Source: Duncaniella sp. (lineage in GTDB: Bacteria; Bacteroidota; Bacteroidia; Bacteroidales; Muribaculaceae). From it: a DNA stretch of 64,000 nt. Location of the stretch: contig JAMPEV010000001.1 of assembly GCA_023664955.1 (NCBI GenBank), positions 1,086,780 to 1,150,779 of the forward strand, given 5' to 3'. The notes under the pieces were generated by a model. It made no database searches. It worked only from the letters and a program-made list of their open reading frames with translations, and was not told where the DNA came from. Positions 25,655-35,575 of the stretch are shown in pieces. The translations under genes and the position numbers were made by a program. Position 1 is the stretch's first letter. The number at the start of each line of letters is the position of its first letter.

Positions 25655-27466
25655 ATGAAAAAAACGATGCAGAAGATCAGGAATATCGCCATCATTGCCC
25701 ATGTCGACCATGGGAAAACAACGCTTGTGGATAAAATGCTATTAGCTGGGAAGCTTTTTCGCGACAATCAGGCCACAGGTGAATTAATCCTTGACAACAA
25801 CGACCTTGAACGTGAACGAGGGATAACAATTCTCTCTAAGAACGTGTCAATCAACTACAACGGATATAAAATCAACATCATTGACACTCCGGGACACGCC
25901 GACTTCGGAGGCGAGGTGGAGCGTGTGCTTAACATGGCCGACGGATGCTTGCTGCTCGTTGATGCCTTTGAAGGACCGATGCCCCAGACCCGCTTTGTGC
26001 TTCAAAAAGCTATCCAGATGGGACTAAAGCCGGTGGTTGTAATTAATAAGGTGGACAAGCCCAATTGCCGCCCAGAGGAAGTGCAGGAAATGGTGTTTGA
26101 CCTGATGTTCAACCTCGATGCCACAGAGGACCAGCTCGATTTTCCCACTATTTACGGTTCGGCAAAACAGGGATGGATGAGTACCGACTACACCAAGCCC
26201 ACCGATAATATCACTGCCGTCCTTGATGCCATCATCGAATATATCCCTGAACCGCAAGTGCTTGAAGGTGACGCACAGATGCTCATCACATCTCTCGACT
26301 ATAGCAGCTACGTCGGTCGTATTGCCATTGGCCGTGTACATCGTGGCGAACTTCGTGAAGGCCAAGAAATAGCTTTATGCAAGAAGGACGGCTCCATCGT
26401 TAAGCAGCGCATCAAAGAGCTGCACACATTTGAAGGCATGGGACGCAAGAAAGTGGAATCAGTGAAGAGCGGTGACATTTGCGCCCTCGTGGGAATCGAA
26501 GGATTTGAAATCGGAGACACCGTGGCCGACATCAACAATCCCGAACCGCTCCCGCGCATCGCCATCGACGAACCCACAATGTCAATGACATTTACCATCA
26601 ACGATAGCCCGTTCTTTGGCCGCGACGGTAAGTATGTCACCTCACGTCATATCGCCGACCGTCTCACCAAAGAACTTGACCGCAATCTCGCCCTCCGTGT
26701 CACCAAGGCTGACCATGAGGACACATGGACCGTATACGGTCGCGGCGTGCTTCATCTCTCAGTGCTGATTGAGACTATGCGCCGCGAAGGATTCGAGTTG
26801 CAAGTTGGCCAGCCACAGGTAATCATCAAAGAGATTGACGGGAAGAAATGCGAACCGGTGGAGATGCTCACCATCAATGTTCCGGAGGAATATTCATCGA
26901 AAATCATCGACATGGTGACTCGCCGCAAGGGAGAAATGGTGTCAATGACCACACAAAACGACCGCATTCACCTTGAATTCGTCATCCCATCGCGCGGCAT
27001 TATAGGTCTGCGCAACAATGTGCTGACCGGATCTGCCGGCGAAGCCATCATGGCACATCGTTTCCATGAATATCAACCTTGGAAGGGTGACATAGAGCGG
27101 CGCACCAATGGTTCGCTCATCGCAATGGAAGCCGGAACTGCATATGCCTACGCCATAGACAAGCTCCAGGACCGCGGACGATTCTTCATCTTCCCGCAGG
27201 AGGAGGTTTATGCCGGCCAGGTGGTGGGAGAAAATGCCAAGGACAATGACATAGTGGTAAATGTTACCAAGTCTAAGAAACTCACCAATATGCGTGCGAG
27301 CGGCGCTGATGACAAAGCCCGCATCATCCCCCCTGTGGTATTCTCACTTGAAGAAGCACTTGAGTATATCAAAGAGGATGAATATGTGGAGGTTACGCCC
27401 CACCATCTTCGCCTACGCAAGATAATTCTCGACGAGCTTGAGCGCAAACGCGCCAACAAATCATAA
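25655..27466 (+). CDS. typA: Ribosome-associated GTPase TypA/BipA
   Basis: This 603-residue translational GTPase is related to EF-G and acts in 50S assembly and stress or cold adaptation. G1 AHVDHGKTT (~15), switch RERGITI, G3 [15 protein letters not shown], and G4 NKVDK are all present. Domains II, III and V and the BipA-specific C-terminal domain follow, with full family length. ATG codons at 25655 and 25667 are both possible, and the second gives the usual family start [13 protein letters not shown]. It is monocistronic, with a strong promoter and terminator. Confidence 0.96.
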   Translation: MKKTMQKIRNIAIIAHVDHGKTTLVDKMLLAGKLFRDNQATGELILDNNDLERERGITILSKNVSINYNGYKINIIDTPGHADFGGEVERVLNMADGCLLLVDAFEGPMPQTRFVLQKAIQMGLKPVVVINKVDKPNCRPEEVQEMVFDLMFNLDATEDQLDFPTIYGSAKQGWMSTDYTKPTDNITAVLDAIIEYIPEPQVLEGDAQMLITSLDYSSYVGRIAIGRVHRGELREGQEIALCKKDGSIVKQRIKELHTFEGMGRKKVESVKSGDICALVGIEGFEIGDTVADINNPEPLPRIAIDEPTMSMTFTINDSPFFGRDGKYVTSRHIADRLTKELDRNLALRVTKADHEDTWTVYGRGVLHLSVLIETMRREGFELQVGQPQVIIKEIDGKKCEPVEMLTINVPEEYSSKIIDMVTRRKGEMVSMTTQNDRIHLEFVIPSRGIIGLRNNVLTGSAGEAIMAHRFHEYQPWKGDIERRTNGSLIAMEAGTAYAYAIDKLQDRGRFFIFPQEEVYAGQVVGENAKDNDIVVNVTKSKKLTNMRASGADDKARIIPPVVFSLEEALEYIKEDEYVEVTPHHLRLRKIILDELERKRANKS

Positions 27467-27487
27467 TCACTTTTTGATTCACCACAG

Positions 27488-27521
27488 AGTCCGGTATCTC
27501 CAAACGATTCCGGACTTTTTT
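27488..27521 (+). terminator. Intrinsic terminator of typA
   Basis: AGTCCGG (27488-27494) pairs with CCGGACT (27510-27516), followed by six T residues. Confidence 0.85.
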
Positions 27522-27575
27522 GATTTTTAACGTTTTGTAATACTATAAAATAACACATTTACCTTGATAATTTGT

Positions 27576-27583
27576 TACTTTTG
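27576..27583 (+). promoter_or_regulatory. Candidate -7 element for the GH31 gene
   Basis: TACTTTTG followed by CA fits the -7 consensus, 51 nt before the chosen ATG at 27634. The -33 element is unclear. Confidence 0.5.
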
Positions 27584-27633
27584 CATAACGTATCTTTTTT
27601 GTGATACTCTTAGCGAATAAATTTACAACGCCC

Positions 27634-30024
27634 ATGAAACTACTTAACCATATATGCCAACGGCTTACCTTGGCAGCCCTTACAATCCTAACAGTTACAG
27701 CGTCGGCACAAGCTGTTGAAACAAGCAAGATAAGCGTCACCACTCCACAAGGGCGCATTGTGACCGTGGAAGCTATCACCGATAATATCGTAAAAGTTAC
27801 CAACCTTGCCAAAGGCGATAAAGCCCCGTCAACACCTACCTCGGTGATTAAGGAATCGGATGCGTCAGCTACCATCTCGGAAATGGATGGTGTCAGCCTC
27901 CTGACAACCACCTCAGGAGTCGTGGCAAGAGTTGACAAACAGACCGGCGAAGTAGACATCACCACCGGAAGAAACCGTGCCATAAGTGACAACGGACTAA
28001 GGACAGAGGTTGATGGCAAACAAACCTTGTCACTCTCGACCATGGGTACAGGTTCATTCTATGGCGCAGGTGAGCGTGGTTACAGTTTCAATTTGGCAGG
28101 AGACACTCTCGTGATGTACAACAAGCAAAACTATGGCTACACTGGAGGTGAGGAACGAATCAAGCAGATGAACATCACAATGCCTTTGTTTCTATCTTCC
28201 AATGGCTACGCAGTAGTATTTGACGACTTCGGAGCAGCCGAAATGGTGATGAGCAACCCGATTGTCTACACCACAGAATCAAAATACCCCATCTCCTACT
28301 ACTTCGTCAACGGTGCCGGCACGCTTGCCGACGTAACAAAGGAATTGTCAAGTCTTACCGGCCGCCAAGAGTTACCGCCTTTCTGGTCATTAGGTTATAT
28401 AACATCTAAATATGGCTATCGCACTCAGGCCGAAACTACCGGTGTAATTGACACACTGAAGCGCAGCGGTTATCCGGTAGATGGAATCGTACTCGACTTG
28501 TATTGGTATGGCAAAGAGGAGGATATGGGCCGGCTCGCTTGGGACGAAGAGCAGTGGCCTGACCATCAGAAAATGCTCTCCGACCTAAAGACCGAGGGTG
28601 TTAACACTGTAATTATCTCCCAGCCATACATTCTACGCAATAGCCGCGGATTAGATAATTACAACGAACTCGCCTCGAAAGAAATGCTCGTTAAGGATTC
28701 CGTAGGCAATCCTCAGGAAGTGGTAATTTGGGTTGGTGAAGGCGGTATGTTTGACATGTCGAACCCCGACACCCGCGCATGGCTCCGTGACCGGTACAAG
28801 CAGCTCACACTCGAGGGTGTAGGTGGCTGGTGGGGCGACCTTGGCGAGCCGGAAGTACATCCCGAAGGCGGCCGTCATGCCAACGGATTCACCGCACGAG
28901 AATACCACAACCTCTACGGCAACGACTGGAGCAGCATAATTTACGACCTTTTCAAAGAGGATTTTCCCGACAAAAGACTCATGACAATGATGCGAGGTGG
29001 CACCACGGGGTTGCAGCGATACAGTGTGTACCCTTGGTCAACTGATGTGTCACGTTCGTGGGGAGGTCTTGAACCGCAAATCACTATCATGCTGAATGCC
29101 GGGCTCAGCGGACTTGGCTATATGAGCCATGACGTGGGCGGATTTGCAATCGATCCCGAACATCCTTACGACCCCGAACTCTACGTGAGATGGCTGCAAC
29201 TCGGCACCTTCTCCCCTATCCTCCGCACACACGCCCAGGACACAGCAGAACCGTATAAGTATCCCTATCATCAGTCAATCATACTACCCCTTATCAAAGA
29301 GCGTTATCGCTGGTTGCCATATAATTACACTCTTGCCTACGAAAATGCTTCGGCAGGGACACCGCTTGTTCGTCCTCTCAATTTCTATACTCCGGGTTCT
29401 ACAAAGTATGATGACATAAAGGATGAATACCTTTGGGGGCGCGACCTCCTCGTGGCGCCGGTAATTAAACAAGGCGCATCAGAGAGAGAAATCGTATTCC
29501 CCGACGGGCTTTGGGTTGATTATAACACCCCCGACAAATTATATCACGGAGGTGATACCATAATTTACCCCGCTCCGCTCGAAGTACTTCCGTTATTTGT
29601 TCGCGCAGGTGCGTTCATCCCCCAGGCTGACTATGCGATGGAAAATACTGGCGACTATCGCGTAGACAAGTATACCATCAACTATTACCCATATTTGGGA
29701 GAGTCGGAGTATACCATGTATGAGGATGACCGAAAATCTACCACATCGCTCAGTGACAATGCATACTCACTGATAACATTCACCGGCGATGCAACAATGC
29801 AGGGTATCGCGATAACAGCTGAAGCCAAAGGTACTTATTCCGGCGCACCGACTGTAAAGGATATGACATTTAATGTTCACCTTATCAACGGCAATCCTGC
29901 TGAAGTGCTGATTAATGGCAAGAAAGCAGGAAAGCGCCAGTGGAAATACGATGCTACAAAGGGTATCCTCAGCATCAATACTCAATGGGATGTGTCAGAA
30001 CAGCTTAGCATTGAAATTCTATAA
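27634..30024 (+). CDS. Secreted GH31 family alpha-glucosidase/xylosidase-like enzyme
   Basis: This 796-residue protein has a signal peptide (hydrophobic AALTILTVTASAQA), an N-terminal galactose-mutarotase-like beta-sandwich, a TIM barrel and C-terminal beta domains, the GH31 order. The nucleophile is D402 in GWWGDLGEPE and a candidate acid/base Asp lies in YPWSTDVSRSWGG. VDGIVLDLYWYG forms the first barrel motif. Retaining GH31 enzymes cleave alpha-linked glucose, xylose or galactose ends, and the exact substrate cannot be read. The frame opens at a GTG (27601), but the ATG at 27634 starts the signal peptide. A sialate esterase-like gene follows 21 bp later, suggesting joint glycan trimming in the periplasm or on the surface. 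Confidence 0.9.
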   Translation: MKLLNHICQRLTLAALTILTVTASAQAVETSKISVTTPQGRIVTVEAITDNIVKVTNLAKGDKAPSTPTSVIKESDASATISEMDGVSLLTTTSGVVARVDKQTGEVDITTGRNRAISDNGLRTEVDGKQTLSLSTMGTGSFYGAGERGYSFNLAGDTLVMYNKQNYGYTGGEERIKQMNITMPLFLSSNGYAVVFDDFGAAEMVMSNPIVYTTESKYPISYYFVNGAGTLADVTKELSSLTGRQELPPFWSLGYITSKYGYRTQAETTGVIDTLKRSGYPVDGIVLDLYWYGKEEDMGRLAWDEEQWPDHQKMLSDLKTEGVNTVIISQPYILRNSRGLDNYNELASKEMLVKDSVGNPQEVVIWVGEGGMFDMSNPDTRAWLRDRYKQLTLEGVGGWWGDLGEPEVHPEGGRHANGFTAREYHNLYGNDWSSIIYDLFKEDFPDKRLMTMMRGGTTGLQRYSVYPWSTDVSRSWGGLEPQITIMLNAGLSGLGYMSHDVGGFAIDPEHPYDPELYVRWLQLGTFSPILRTHAQDTAEPYKYPYHQSIILPLIKERYRWLPYNYTLAYENASAGTPLVRPLNFYTPGSTKYDDIKDEYLWGRDLLVAPVIKQGASEREIVFPDGLWVDYNTPDKLYHGGDTIIYPAPLEVLPLFVRAGAFIPQADYAMENTGDYRVDKYTINYYPYLGESEYTMYEDDRKSTTSLSDNAYSLITFTGDATMQGIAITAEAKGTYSGAPTVKDMTFNVHLINGNPAEVLINGKKAGKRQWKYDATKGILSINTQWDVSEQLSIEIL

Positions 30025-30045
30025 CAAATCCTCACATATTCATCA

Positions 30046-31533
30046 ATGAAAAAAGTAATTATAGGCACTCTTTTGGCAGTGTCATCTCTCACCGGAGTCC
30101 AAGCAAAAGTCACGCTCGGACCAGTTATCAGTGACAACATGGTGCTCCAACAGCAGTCCAACGCAAAAATTTACGGCAAAGCCGATCCGGGTTCAACAGT
30201 GACCGTCACCCCATCATGGAACGGGAAAACATACTCTACACATACTGACTGCACAGGCGAGTGGTGCTTGGCCGTGGAAACTCCTGAAGCGAGTTTTACC
30301 CCATTTTCCATCGCTATCTCTGATGGCGAGCCATTGACTCTCAATAATGTCCTAATCGGAGAAGTGTGGCTTGCGTCCGGGCAATCCAACATGGAAATGC
30401 CTCTGAAGGGTTTTCCGGGCTGCTGCATTGAAGGCGGATATGACGAAATAGCTGGTTCGCGTGCCTACGCTGACAAGGTGAGATTCATTACTGTCCCTCT
30501 TGCCCAAAGCTATACACCGGTCGACACGATTGACGCTACATGGACTGTCCCCTCACCTGAGACCTCTCCGAAATACAGCGCAATCGCATGGCATTATGCC
30601 AAGCAGCTGTCGGATGTACTCAATGTACCGGTGGGAATAGTCAGTGCTGCCTATGGAGGCGCGAAGGTGGAGAGCTGGATGCCTCGCGAACTCTTGGAAA
30701 AATATCCTGACATATCACTTGACCCAAAGGACATCGAAACTATCACTCACTATCATCGTCCGATGTTAATGTATAATGCAATGTTCAACCCCATTAAGGA
30801 TTATACTTACAAGGGTATTATATGGTATCAAGGATGCTCAAACGTCACCACTTATTCCACTTACGCTGAACGACTTGCCGCCATGGTAAAAAACTGGCGA
30901 AACGAAATTGGGCTTGGTGACATCCCCTTTTACGCTGTTGAAATTGCGCCATATCAATATGGCGGTCCTGAGACTGGACTTTCCCCTTTCCTAAGGGAGG
31001 CACAATGGAAGTCCATTGAGATAATACCCAACAGCGACATGGTATCAATCAATGACCTCGTGAAGCCATATGAACGTTACAATATCCATCCTGCGGATAA
31101 ATCAAAAGCCGGGAAACGTCTCAGCGACCTTGCGCTGAACAAAACGTACGGAAAGAAGCAATTCATGGCAGGAAGTCCTAAGTATAAGTCACACCGATTT
31201 GTCGATGGGGCTGCTTGGGTTGCAATTGAGTCGCACAACGACGGAATATGCCGCAATTACGACATTCAAGGCTTTGAAGTGGCAGGTCCTGACAAAGTGT
31301 TCCACCCGGCCGACTCTGTATGGCTACATTGGCAGACTAACGAGATGGTAGTTTCCAGCAAGAAAGTGCCAAATCCGGTAGCAGTGCGCTACGGTTTCCG
31401 CGACTTCCTCCCCGGCACACTCTACGGAGGCAACTACTTACCCCTCATCCCCTTCCGCACCGACAACTGGGAAACTCCCACCGACGGCACACCCGCAATC
31501 AAAAACGAACCCGATGCATATCTGGAGGAGTAG
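30046..31533 (+). CDS. Sialate O-acetylesterase family protein (SGNH hydrolase)
   Basis: This 495-residue secreted esterase has a signal peptide (MKKVIIGTLLAVSSLTGVQA) and an N-terminal beta domain (VLQQQSNAKIYGKADPG). Nucleophile S114 lies in WLASGQSNMEMP, followed by oxyanion-type motifs YGGAKVESWMP and IIWYQGCSN. The catalytic His is probably in ERYNIHPADKSKAGKRL. Family members remove O-acetyl groups from sialic acids or from plant or mucin glycans. It is downstream of the GH31 gene and likely in the same transcript, which ends at a strong hairpin. Confidence 0.9.
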   Translation: MKKVIIGTLLAVSSLTGVQAKVTLGPVISDNMVLQQQSNAKIYGKADPGSTVTVTPSWNGKTYSTHTDCTGEWCLAVETPEASFTPFSIAISDGEPLTLNNVLIGEVWLASGQSNMEMPLKGFPGCCIEGGYDEIAGSRAYADKVRFITVPLAQSYTPVDTIDATWTVPSPETSPKYSAIAWHYAKQLSDVLNVPVGIVSAAYGGAKVESWMPRELLEKYPDISLDPKDIETITHYHRPMLMYNAMFNPIKDYTYKGIIWYQGCSNVTTYSTYAERLAAMVKNWRNEIGLGDIPFYAVEIAPYQYGGPETGLSPFLREAQWKSIEIIPNSDMVSINDLVKPYERYNIHPADKSKAGKRLSDLALNKTYGKKQFMAGSPKYKSHRFVDGAAWVAIESHNDGICRNYDIQGFEVAGPDKVFHPADSVWLHWQTNEMVVSSKKVPNPVAVRYGFRDFLPGTLYGGNYLPLIPFRTDNWETPTDGTPAIKNEPDAYLEE

Positions 31534-31565
31534 AAGATTTTTACATAAATATTTCTGAAAGTTAT

Positions 31566-31617
31566 CCCCCCTGAAAATTCAACAATTCCATGAACAATTT
31601 TCGGGGGGGTGATTTTA
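31566..31617 (+). terminator. Terminator of the GH31-esterase unit
   Basis: CCCCCC-t-GAAAATT (31566-31579) pairs with AATTTTC-g-GGGGGG (31596-31609), followed by a T-rich stretch. Confidence 0.75.
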
Positions 31618-31648
31618 TAATAATATTTATCTTTAAAACAGGATTAAC

Positions 31649-32032
31649 ATGAGTAGGGAGATATTCTTAATATTTGTAATTTTGAGCAATTTAGCTTAGT
31701 TTGTTCAGAATGATGAGAACATTGACTCTATCATAGCAGCTGTTGATTCTGTTACATCAGTTGAAATACAAGAGATCGTTGTTAAAACCTCGAAGTGATA
31801 CTGAAATCAGACATGGACGTTTATTATCCTTCTTAGAGGTCTATTAACACAGAAAGTAATGGGACACACAACTTTTGAGTAATCTCTTGATAGCAAGCAT
31901 ATCTCCATTGATGACATGCTTGGCAAAATTCAATCCGGTAATGAATGGGTGGAGCTACAAATAAATGGCAGAACAGCCACTATTGAACAAGTTAATGAAT
32001 TGCTTCCTAAGATTTTCACAATATATTTTTGA
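31649..32032 (+). pseudogene. Decayed TonB-dependent receptor/outer-membrane barrel protein, N-terminal remnant
   Basis: From ATG 31649 the reading is a signal-peptide-like MSREIFLIFVILSNLA, an in-frame TAG (31697-31699), then FVQNDENIDSIIAAVDS and EIVVKTSK. Conserved-looking pieces then appear in shifting frames: LKSDMDVYYPS followed by a stop, INTESNGT, then QLLSNLLIASIS, then IDDMLGKIQSGNE, INGRTATIEQVNELLPK and a stop at 32030. The order resembles the plug region of Bacteroidales TonB-dependent outer-membrane beta-barrel proteins (from memory). There are two nonsense codons and three frameshifts, one of which looks like a CA dinucleotide gain in ACACACA near 31864-31870. The beta-barrel, normally several hundred residues, is absent. 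A TATCTTTA just upstream may be a degraded -7 element. Confidence 0.7.
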
Positions 32033-32046
32033 AATTAACTAAATAA

Positions 32047-32077
32047 GAATGTCACCCCTTGAAAAGGGATGACATTC
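32047..32077 (-). terminator. Terminator of the exbB-exbD-exbD-tonB operon
   Basis: GAATGTCAcCCCTT (32047-32060) and AAGGGaTGACATTC (32064-32077) form a stem with a very small loop. On the minus strand it is followed by TTATTT and lies 35 bp beyond the tonB stop. Confidence 0.75.
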
Positions 32078-32111
32078 CATATAAAAGTACCAAATAACTG
32101 ATGCGTTCTAA

Positions 32112-32966
32112 TTAGATGCCCTGGAGTTTGAACTGGATAGGCAGGGTGTACCAAACGTTCACAGCGTGACCGTTCATCTTACCGGGGACAAACTTGGGAA
32201 GTGATTTAACCACGCGAACAGCTTCCTTATCGAGGTCAGGGTCTTTACCGCGAGCCACCTTAACTTCACCTACTTCACCGGTCTTGGTAACAACGAACTG
32301 GATTACCACACGACCCTGGATGTTGTTTTCCTGAGCCATAGCCGGGTAGCGGATGTGGTCATTCACCCACTTGAGGAGAGCTGCTTCACCGCCGGGGAAC
32401 TGAGGTTTCTGTTCAACGACTGTAAATACTTGGTTGTCATCTACAGGTTCAGGCTTCTTCTCTTCAACGATGATTTCCTCTTTGTGCTCACGAACAACGT
32501 TCAAGTCGTCAGTACCCTTATCGAAGTCAGTGGTACCTACAGCTGTGTCAGTTTCCTTGAGATCATCCTGTGATTTGATTTCTTCCACAACTTCTTCGTC
32601 CTTTGTGATTTGAAGTTCGGTAGCTTTCACAGTGTTAAGGATTTCTTCGGGGAGAGCCTCGGGCTGCTGCTCTTCAACACGCTCCTGCACTTCTTCCTCC
32701 TCTTCCTCCTGCTGATCATCAGCTGAATAGTCAACGATTGCTTGCTCCACCATATCCTCAGGACGGGCTTCTGCTGACTGAAGCACTGTATTGGCGAGAA
32801 GACCGAGAAGAGCTACTGCAAGGAGTACTATAAGGATTACGAGCATTGCGCGGTTATGGCGCTTAGCTGAAGCCTTACGGAGTTCATAAGCTCCGAAGTC
32901 TTTATTTTTACCTTCAAATATTAGGTCAATCCATTCTGATGATGAAAGATCTACATCTTTTGCCAT
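32112..32966 (-). CDS. tonB: TonB energy-transducing protein
   Basis: This 284-residue protein has a cytosolic N-terminus (SSSEWIDLIFEGKNKDFGAYELRK, the Bacteroidota-type start) and one transmembrane helix (~40-62). The periplasmic linker (~70-190) is very rich in Glu and Asp instead of the usual Pro-Lys repeats. The C-terminal TonB domain (~195-284) contains FPGGEAALLKWVNDHIRYP, GRVVIQFVVTKTGEV and LPIQFKL. It passes proton-motive force from ExbBD to outer-membrane receptors. It is the last gene of the operon, beside the remnant of a TonB-dependent receptor gene. Confidence 0.93.
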   Translation of the reverse strand: MAKDVDLSSSEWIDLIFEGKNKDFGAYELRKASAKRHNRAMLVILIVLLAVALLGLLANTVLQSAEARPEDMVEQAIVDYSADDQQEEEEEEVQERVEEQQPEALPEEILNTVKATELQITKDEEVVEEIKSQDDLKETDTAVGTTDFDKGTDDLNVVREHKEEIIVEEKKPEPVDDNQVFTVVEQKPQFPGGEAALLKWVNDHIRYPAMAQENNIQGRVVIQFVVTKTGEVGEVKVARGKDPDLDKEAVRVVKSLPKFVPGKMNGHAVNVWYTLPIQFKLQGI

Positions 32967-33013
32967 ATTTCTTTTGAGATTTTTCGGGTTAATATATATC
33001 TGTCATCAACTGA

Positions 33014-33760
33014 TTACTTCTGTGGATTCTTTTTCAGATATGAGATAATCATTGCTGAGTCAACAGCGTTGATATTATCAATCTGGTAACGAGAAATCTG
33101 ATTGATCTGCATCTCATCGAGTGCGCTGATCAAGCTTTCCCAAGAAGCTTCTGGAGCGGCCTTGATAATAACTACAGGACGAGTGAGTGTTGAGTCGTTA
33201 CGAATCTCACGTGCGCGAGCCTGATATATTGAGTCGTTAACTGCTGATATAGGAGAAAACTCCTTGTTACGCCAGCGAGTCTTTTCCTTGTCAATCTTTT
33301 CAAGCACCTGCTTGTTACGATCATGGAGGATCTTGCGAATACCTTGCTGAAGTTTACCGTCATTACCGAGGAATTTCTCAGCCTTAAGCTTATTGTTGTC
33401 GATGATTCCATCACCGTCAGCGTCAGCTATATCGGGCATACCTTCATAGTAATATACCGTATTCATCGGGCGGCCGGTGTCGTCCTTCTTAACGTCACCG
33501 TTGGCATTGCGGTCGGTAGTCAATATCATTGTGATTGCTTCCGATTCTTTTGCTTTGTTCATCTGATTTTGCTCCACCTTTTCATTCGAAGGGAGTGAAA
33601 TGGTGAGAGTCTGTGACTTAATCATAGTGGTACAAAGCATGAAGAATGTAATCAGAAGCATGTTCATGTCCACCATCGGAGTGAAGTCCACATGGATAGA
33701 CATTTTCTTCTGGGCACCTTTTTTCTTTTTGCCCTTGTCTGATTGTTCTATTTGTGCCAT
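33014..33760 (-). CDS. exbD: ExbD/TolR-family biopolymer transport protein (second copy)
   Basis: This 248-residue protein has a lysine-rich N-terminus, then a single helix DFTPMVDMNMLLITFFMLC with the essential Asp D31. The periplasmic domain is much longer than in E. coli ExbD (141 residues). It contains a charged insert (~70-190, with DADGDGIIDNN) and ends with the typical VVIIKAAPEASWESLISALDEM. It pairs with ExbB as a proton channel for TonB. It follows the other exbD by 6 bp. Confidence 0.92.
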   Translation of the reverse strand: MAQIEQSDKGKKKKGAQKKMSIHVDFTPMVDMNMLLITFFMLCTTMIKSQTLTISLPSNEKVEQNQMNKAKESEAITMILTTDRNANGDVKKDDTGRPMNTVYYYEGMPDIADADGDGIIDNNKLKAEKFLGNDGKLQQGIRKILHDRNKQVLEKIDKEKTRWRNKEFSPISAVNDSIYQARAREIRNDSTLTRPVVIIKAAPEASWESLISALDEMQINQISRYQIDNINAVDSAMIISYLKKNPQK

Positions 33761-33766
33761 AATTGA

Positions 33767-34483
33767 TTAGTCTTGCTCAGTTTTTAAAGCGGTCATTATA
33801 CTGAAGCGGTTCATCTTAAGTGTCTGGAGGTTGTCAAGCACGTCATGAACGGTGTTGTAAGGGGTGTCCTTGTCGGCTTTAACTGCGATACCTTCGCCTT
33901 TCTTCATAGCTTTCTGAAGGTTGTCGTTACCAGAATTATAGATGGCGCGCATCCAGATTTGGAATTCGTTCAGACGATCCATGTCCTTATTGTCGTTGAT
34001 GGGTATACCAACACCTTTTTGGGTCATATCGCTGATAAACTTGTCCTGCTCTGTCTGTGACATTGAGAGGAACTGCGGGAGTACCTGGAAGGGTACGCCA
34101 AACATGTTTATCTTTGAGAATGTCTGAACTTGCTGTTCGGTCAACTGTACTTTGTTGCTTGGGTGTGCATCGTTCCACATGTCAACGGCGTTCAGGAGAA
34201 CCTGACGGCGGATAGCTTCAGAACCCCACTCGTCCTTTGTGGCGGCATCGGCGTCACCGGCGATTGAGATGAAGATTTTACCCTCCGGGCTGACAAGGAT
34301 TTCTGCCAGGTTGGCGGTAGGAACTTTCTGCTCAGAAACTGATGACGGTGTCAACACTGTCACCGGTTCCTTCTGAAGGAAAGTTGATGTCAACATGAAG
34401 AAAGTAAGCAAGAGCACAGTCACGTCACTCATCGCGGTCATGTCGATGAGGGTGCTTTTTCTCTTAATTTTTACTTTTCCCAT
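33767..34483 (-). CDS. exbD: ExbD/TolR-family biopolymer transport protein (first copy)
   Basis: This 238-residue protein has a basic N-terminus (MGKVKIKRKSTLIDMTAM) and a helix SDVTVLLLTFFMLTSTFL with D20 as the likely protonatable residue. An extended periplasmic domain includes an insert (~100-165) before the conserved DTPYNTVHDVLDNLQTLKMNRF. Two different ExbD proteins in tandem are common in Bacteroidota and may form a mixed dimer in the ExbB pentamer (inference). Confidence 0.92.
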   Translation of the reverse strand: MGKVKIKRKSTLIDMTAMSDVTVLLLTFFMLTSTFLQKEPVTVLTPSSVSEQKVPTANLAEILVSPEGKIFISIAGDADAATKDEWGSEAIRRQVLLNAVDMWNDAHPSNKVQLTEQQVQTFSKINMFGVPFQVLPQFLSMSQTEQDKFISDMTQKGVGIPINDNKDMDRLNEFQIWMRAIYNSGNDNLQKAMKKGEGIAVKADKDTPYNTVHDVLDNLQTLKMNRFSIMTALKTEQD

Positions 34484-34547
34484 ATTACGTTATCCTTTTT
34501 GAGGTTATGATTGTTTTTAAAACCTTGTTGATATTTGTAACAGGGGA

Positions 34548-35369
34548 TTAGTGAGAAGCTGCAAATGTTTGCACGATTGAATAACCGATCTCGTCGATAG
34601 CGTAGGTCAGGTTGTCGATCTTGTTGGTGTAGAAGTTATAAGAGATAACAGCGAATGCACCGGTTGCGATACCGAAAGCAGTGTTGATAAGCGCCTCAGA
34701 GATACCGGTTGAAAGTTCGGTTGAGTCAGGAGCACCAGATGCTGCAAGAGCCTGGAATGATTTGATCATACCCATCACAGTACCGAGAAGACCAACGAGA
34801 GTACCGAGGGTGGTGAGAGTTGCAACGATGGGGAGGTTCTGCTGGAGAGCCGGCATTTCGAGAGCTGTAGCTTCTTCAACTGACTTCTGAACGTTAGCGA
34901 TTTTCTGCTCCTTGGTGAGGACAGTGTTCTTGTCCATTTCTTCGTAGCTTACGAGAGTAGCTGCAACTACGGCTGCTACTGAACCCTTCTGCTGCTGGCA
35001 GAGCTTCTTTGCGCCTGCGATGTCGTTAGCAGCAAGGCATTTCTTGATGTTAGCAACGAATTTCTCGATGCTGCCTTTACCCTTCGCTGAAGAGATAGCG
35101 ATCCAACGCTCAACTGAGAGCACAATCACAGTAAGGAAGAGGGTCTGGAGGATAGGCACGATGAAACCACCCTTATAGATTGTTCCCCAAAGGTCGATGG
35201 GGTGACCTTCTTCGAAGTGTGATTCGTGACCGAACCAGAAGATGAAGAGGCAAACTGCCACTACAAAGCAGGCGAGGATTACCAAGAATGCATTCTTGAT
35301 ACCGGCTACGTTGCTGCCACTTTTTTGAGACTGAGCCTTTGCGGGCTGATTAGGCTTTTGAGCTTCCAT
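34548..35369 (-). CDS. exbB: ExbB/TolQ/MotA-family proton channel
   Basis: This 273-residue protein has a Lys/Gln-rich N-terminus and three main helices: ~25-45, ~70-90 (PILQTLFLTVIVLSVERWIA) and the pair ~180-250 (TTLGTLVGLLGTVMGMIKSFQAL and INTAFGIATGAFAVISYNF). The MotA/ExbB signature GLLGTVMGMI is intact. It forms the pentameric channel that energises TonB with the two ExbD proteins. It is the first gene of the operon, behind a ~200-nt leader. Confidence 0.94.
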   Translation of the reverse strand: MEAQKPNQPAKAQSQKSGSNVAGIKNAFLVILACFVVAVCLFIFWFGHESHFEEGHPIDLWGTIYKGGFIVPILQTLFLTVIVLSVERWIAISSAKGKGSIEKFVANIKKCLAANDIAGAKKLCQQQKGSVAAVVAATLVSYEEMDKNTVLTKEQKIANVQKSVEEATALEMPALQQNLPIVATLTTLGTLVGLLGTVMGMIKSFQALAASGAPDSTELSTGISEALINTAFGIATGAFAVISYNFYTNKIDNLTYAIDEIGYSIVQTFAASH

Positions 35370-35575
35370 GATTTGAATTACTAATTTTTTTGAGTTTTGG
35401 TTTATTGTTTATTAGTTTTGATGATATTACAGTTTTCGGGTCTGCGCTTGACGTTATGTCTTGCTATATAATAATGGATTTATTATTCTGACTTTCAGAG
35501 TTATTTATGGGTTAAAACTGTTATTTCATGGTATCGGTAGTTAAGCACATAATTGAGTGTTTAAGAAACGATATG

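Noticed and set aside
27543..28043. 166-codon frame opposite the start of the GH31 gene
   Set aside because: It is antisense to the signal peptide and beta-sandwich of the GH31 enzyme, and the composition is Ser/Thr/Val-rich shadow.
31649..31798. Stop-codon readthrough (TAG at 31697) producing a small functional protein
   Set aside because: Further stops and frame changes downstream disrupt plug-region-like fragments, so decay is the simpler explanation.
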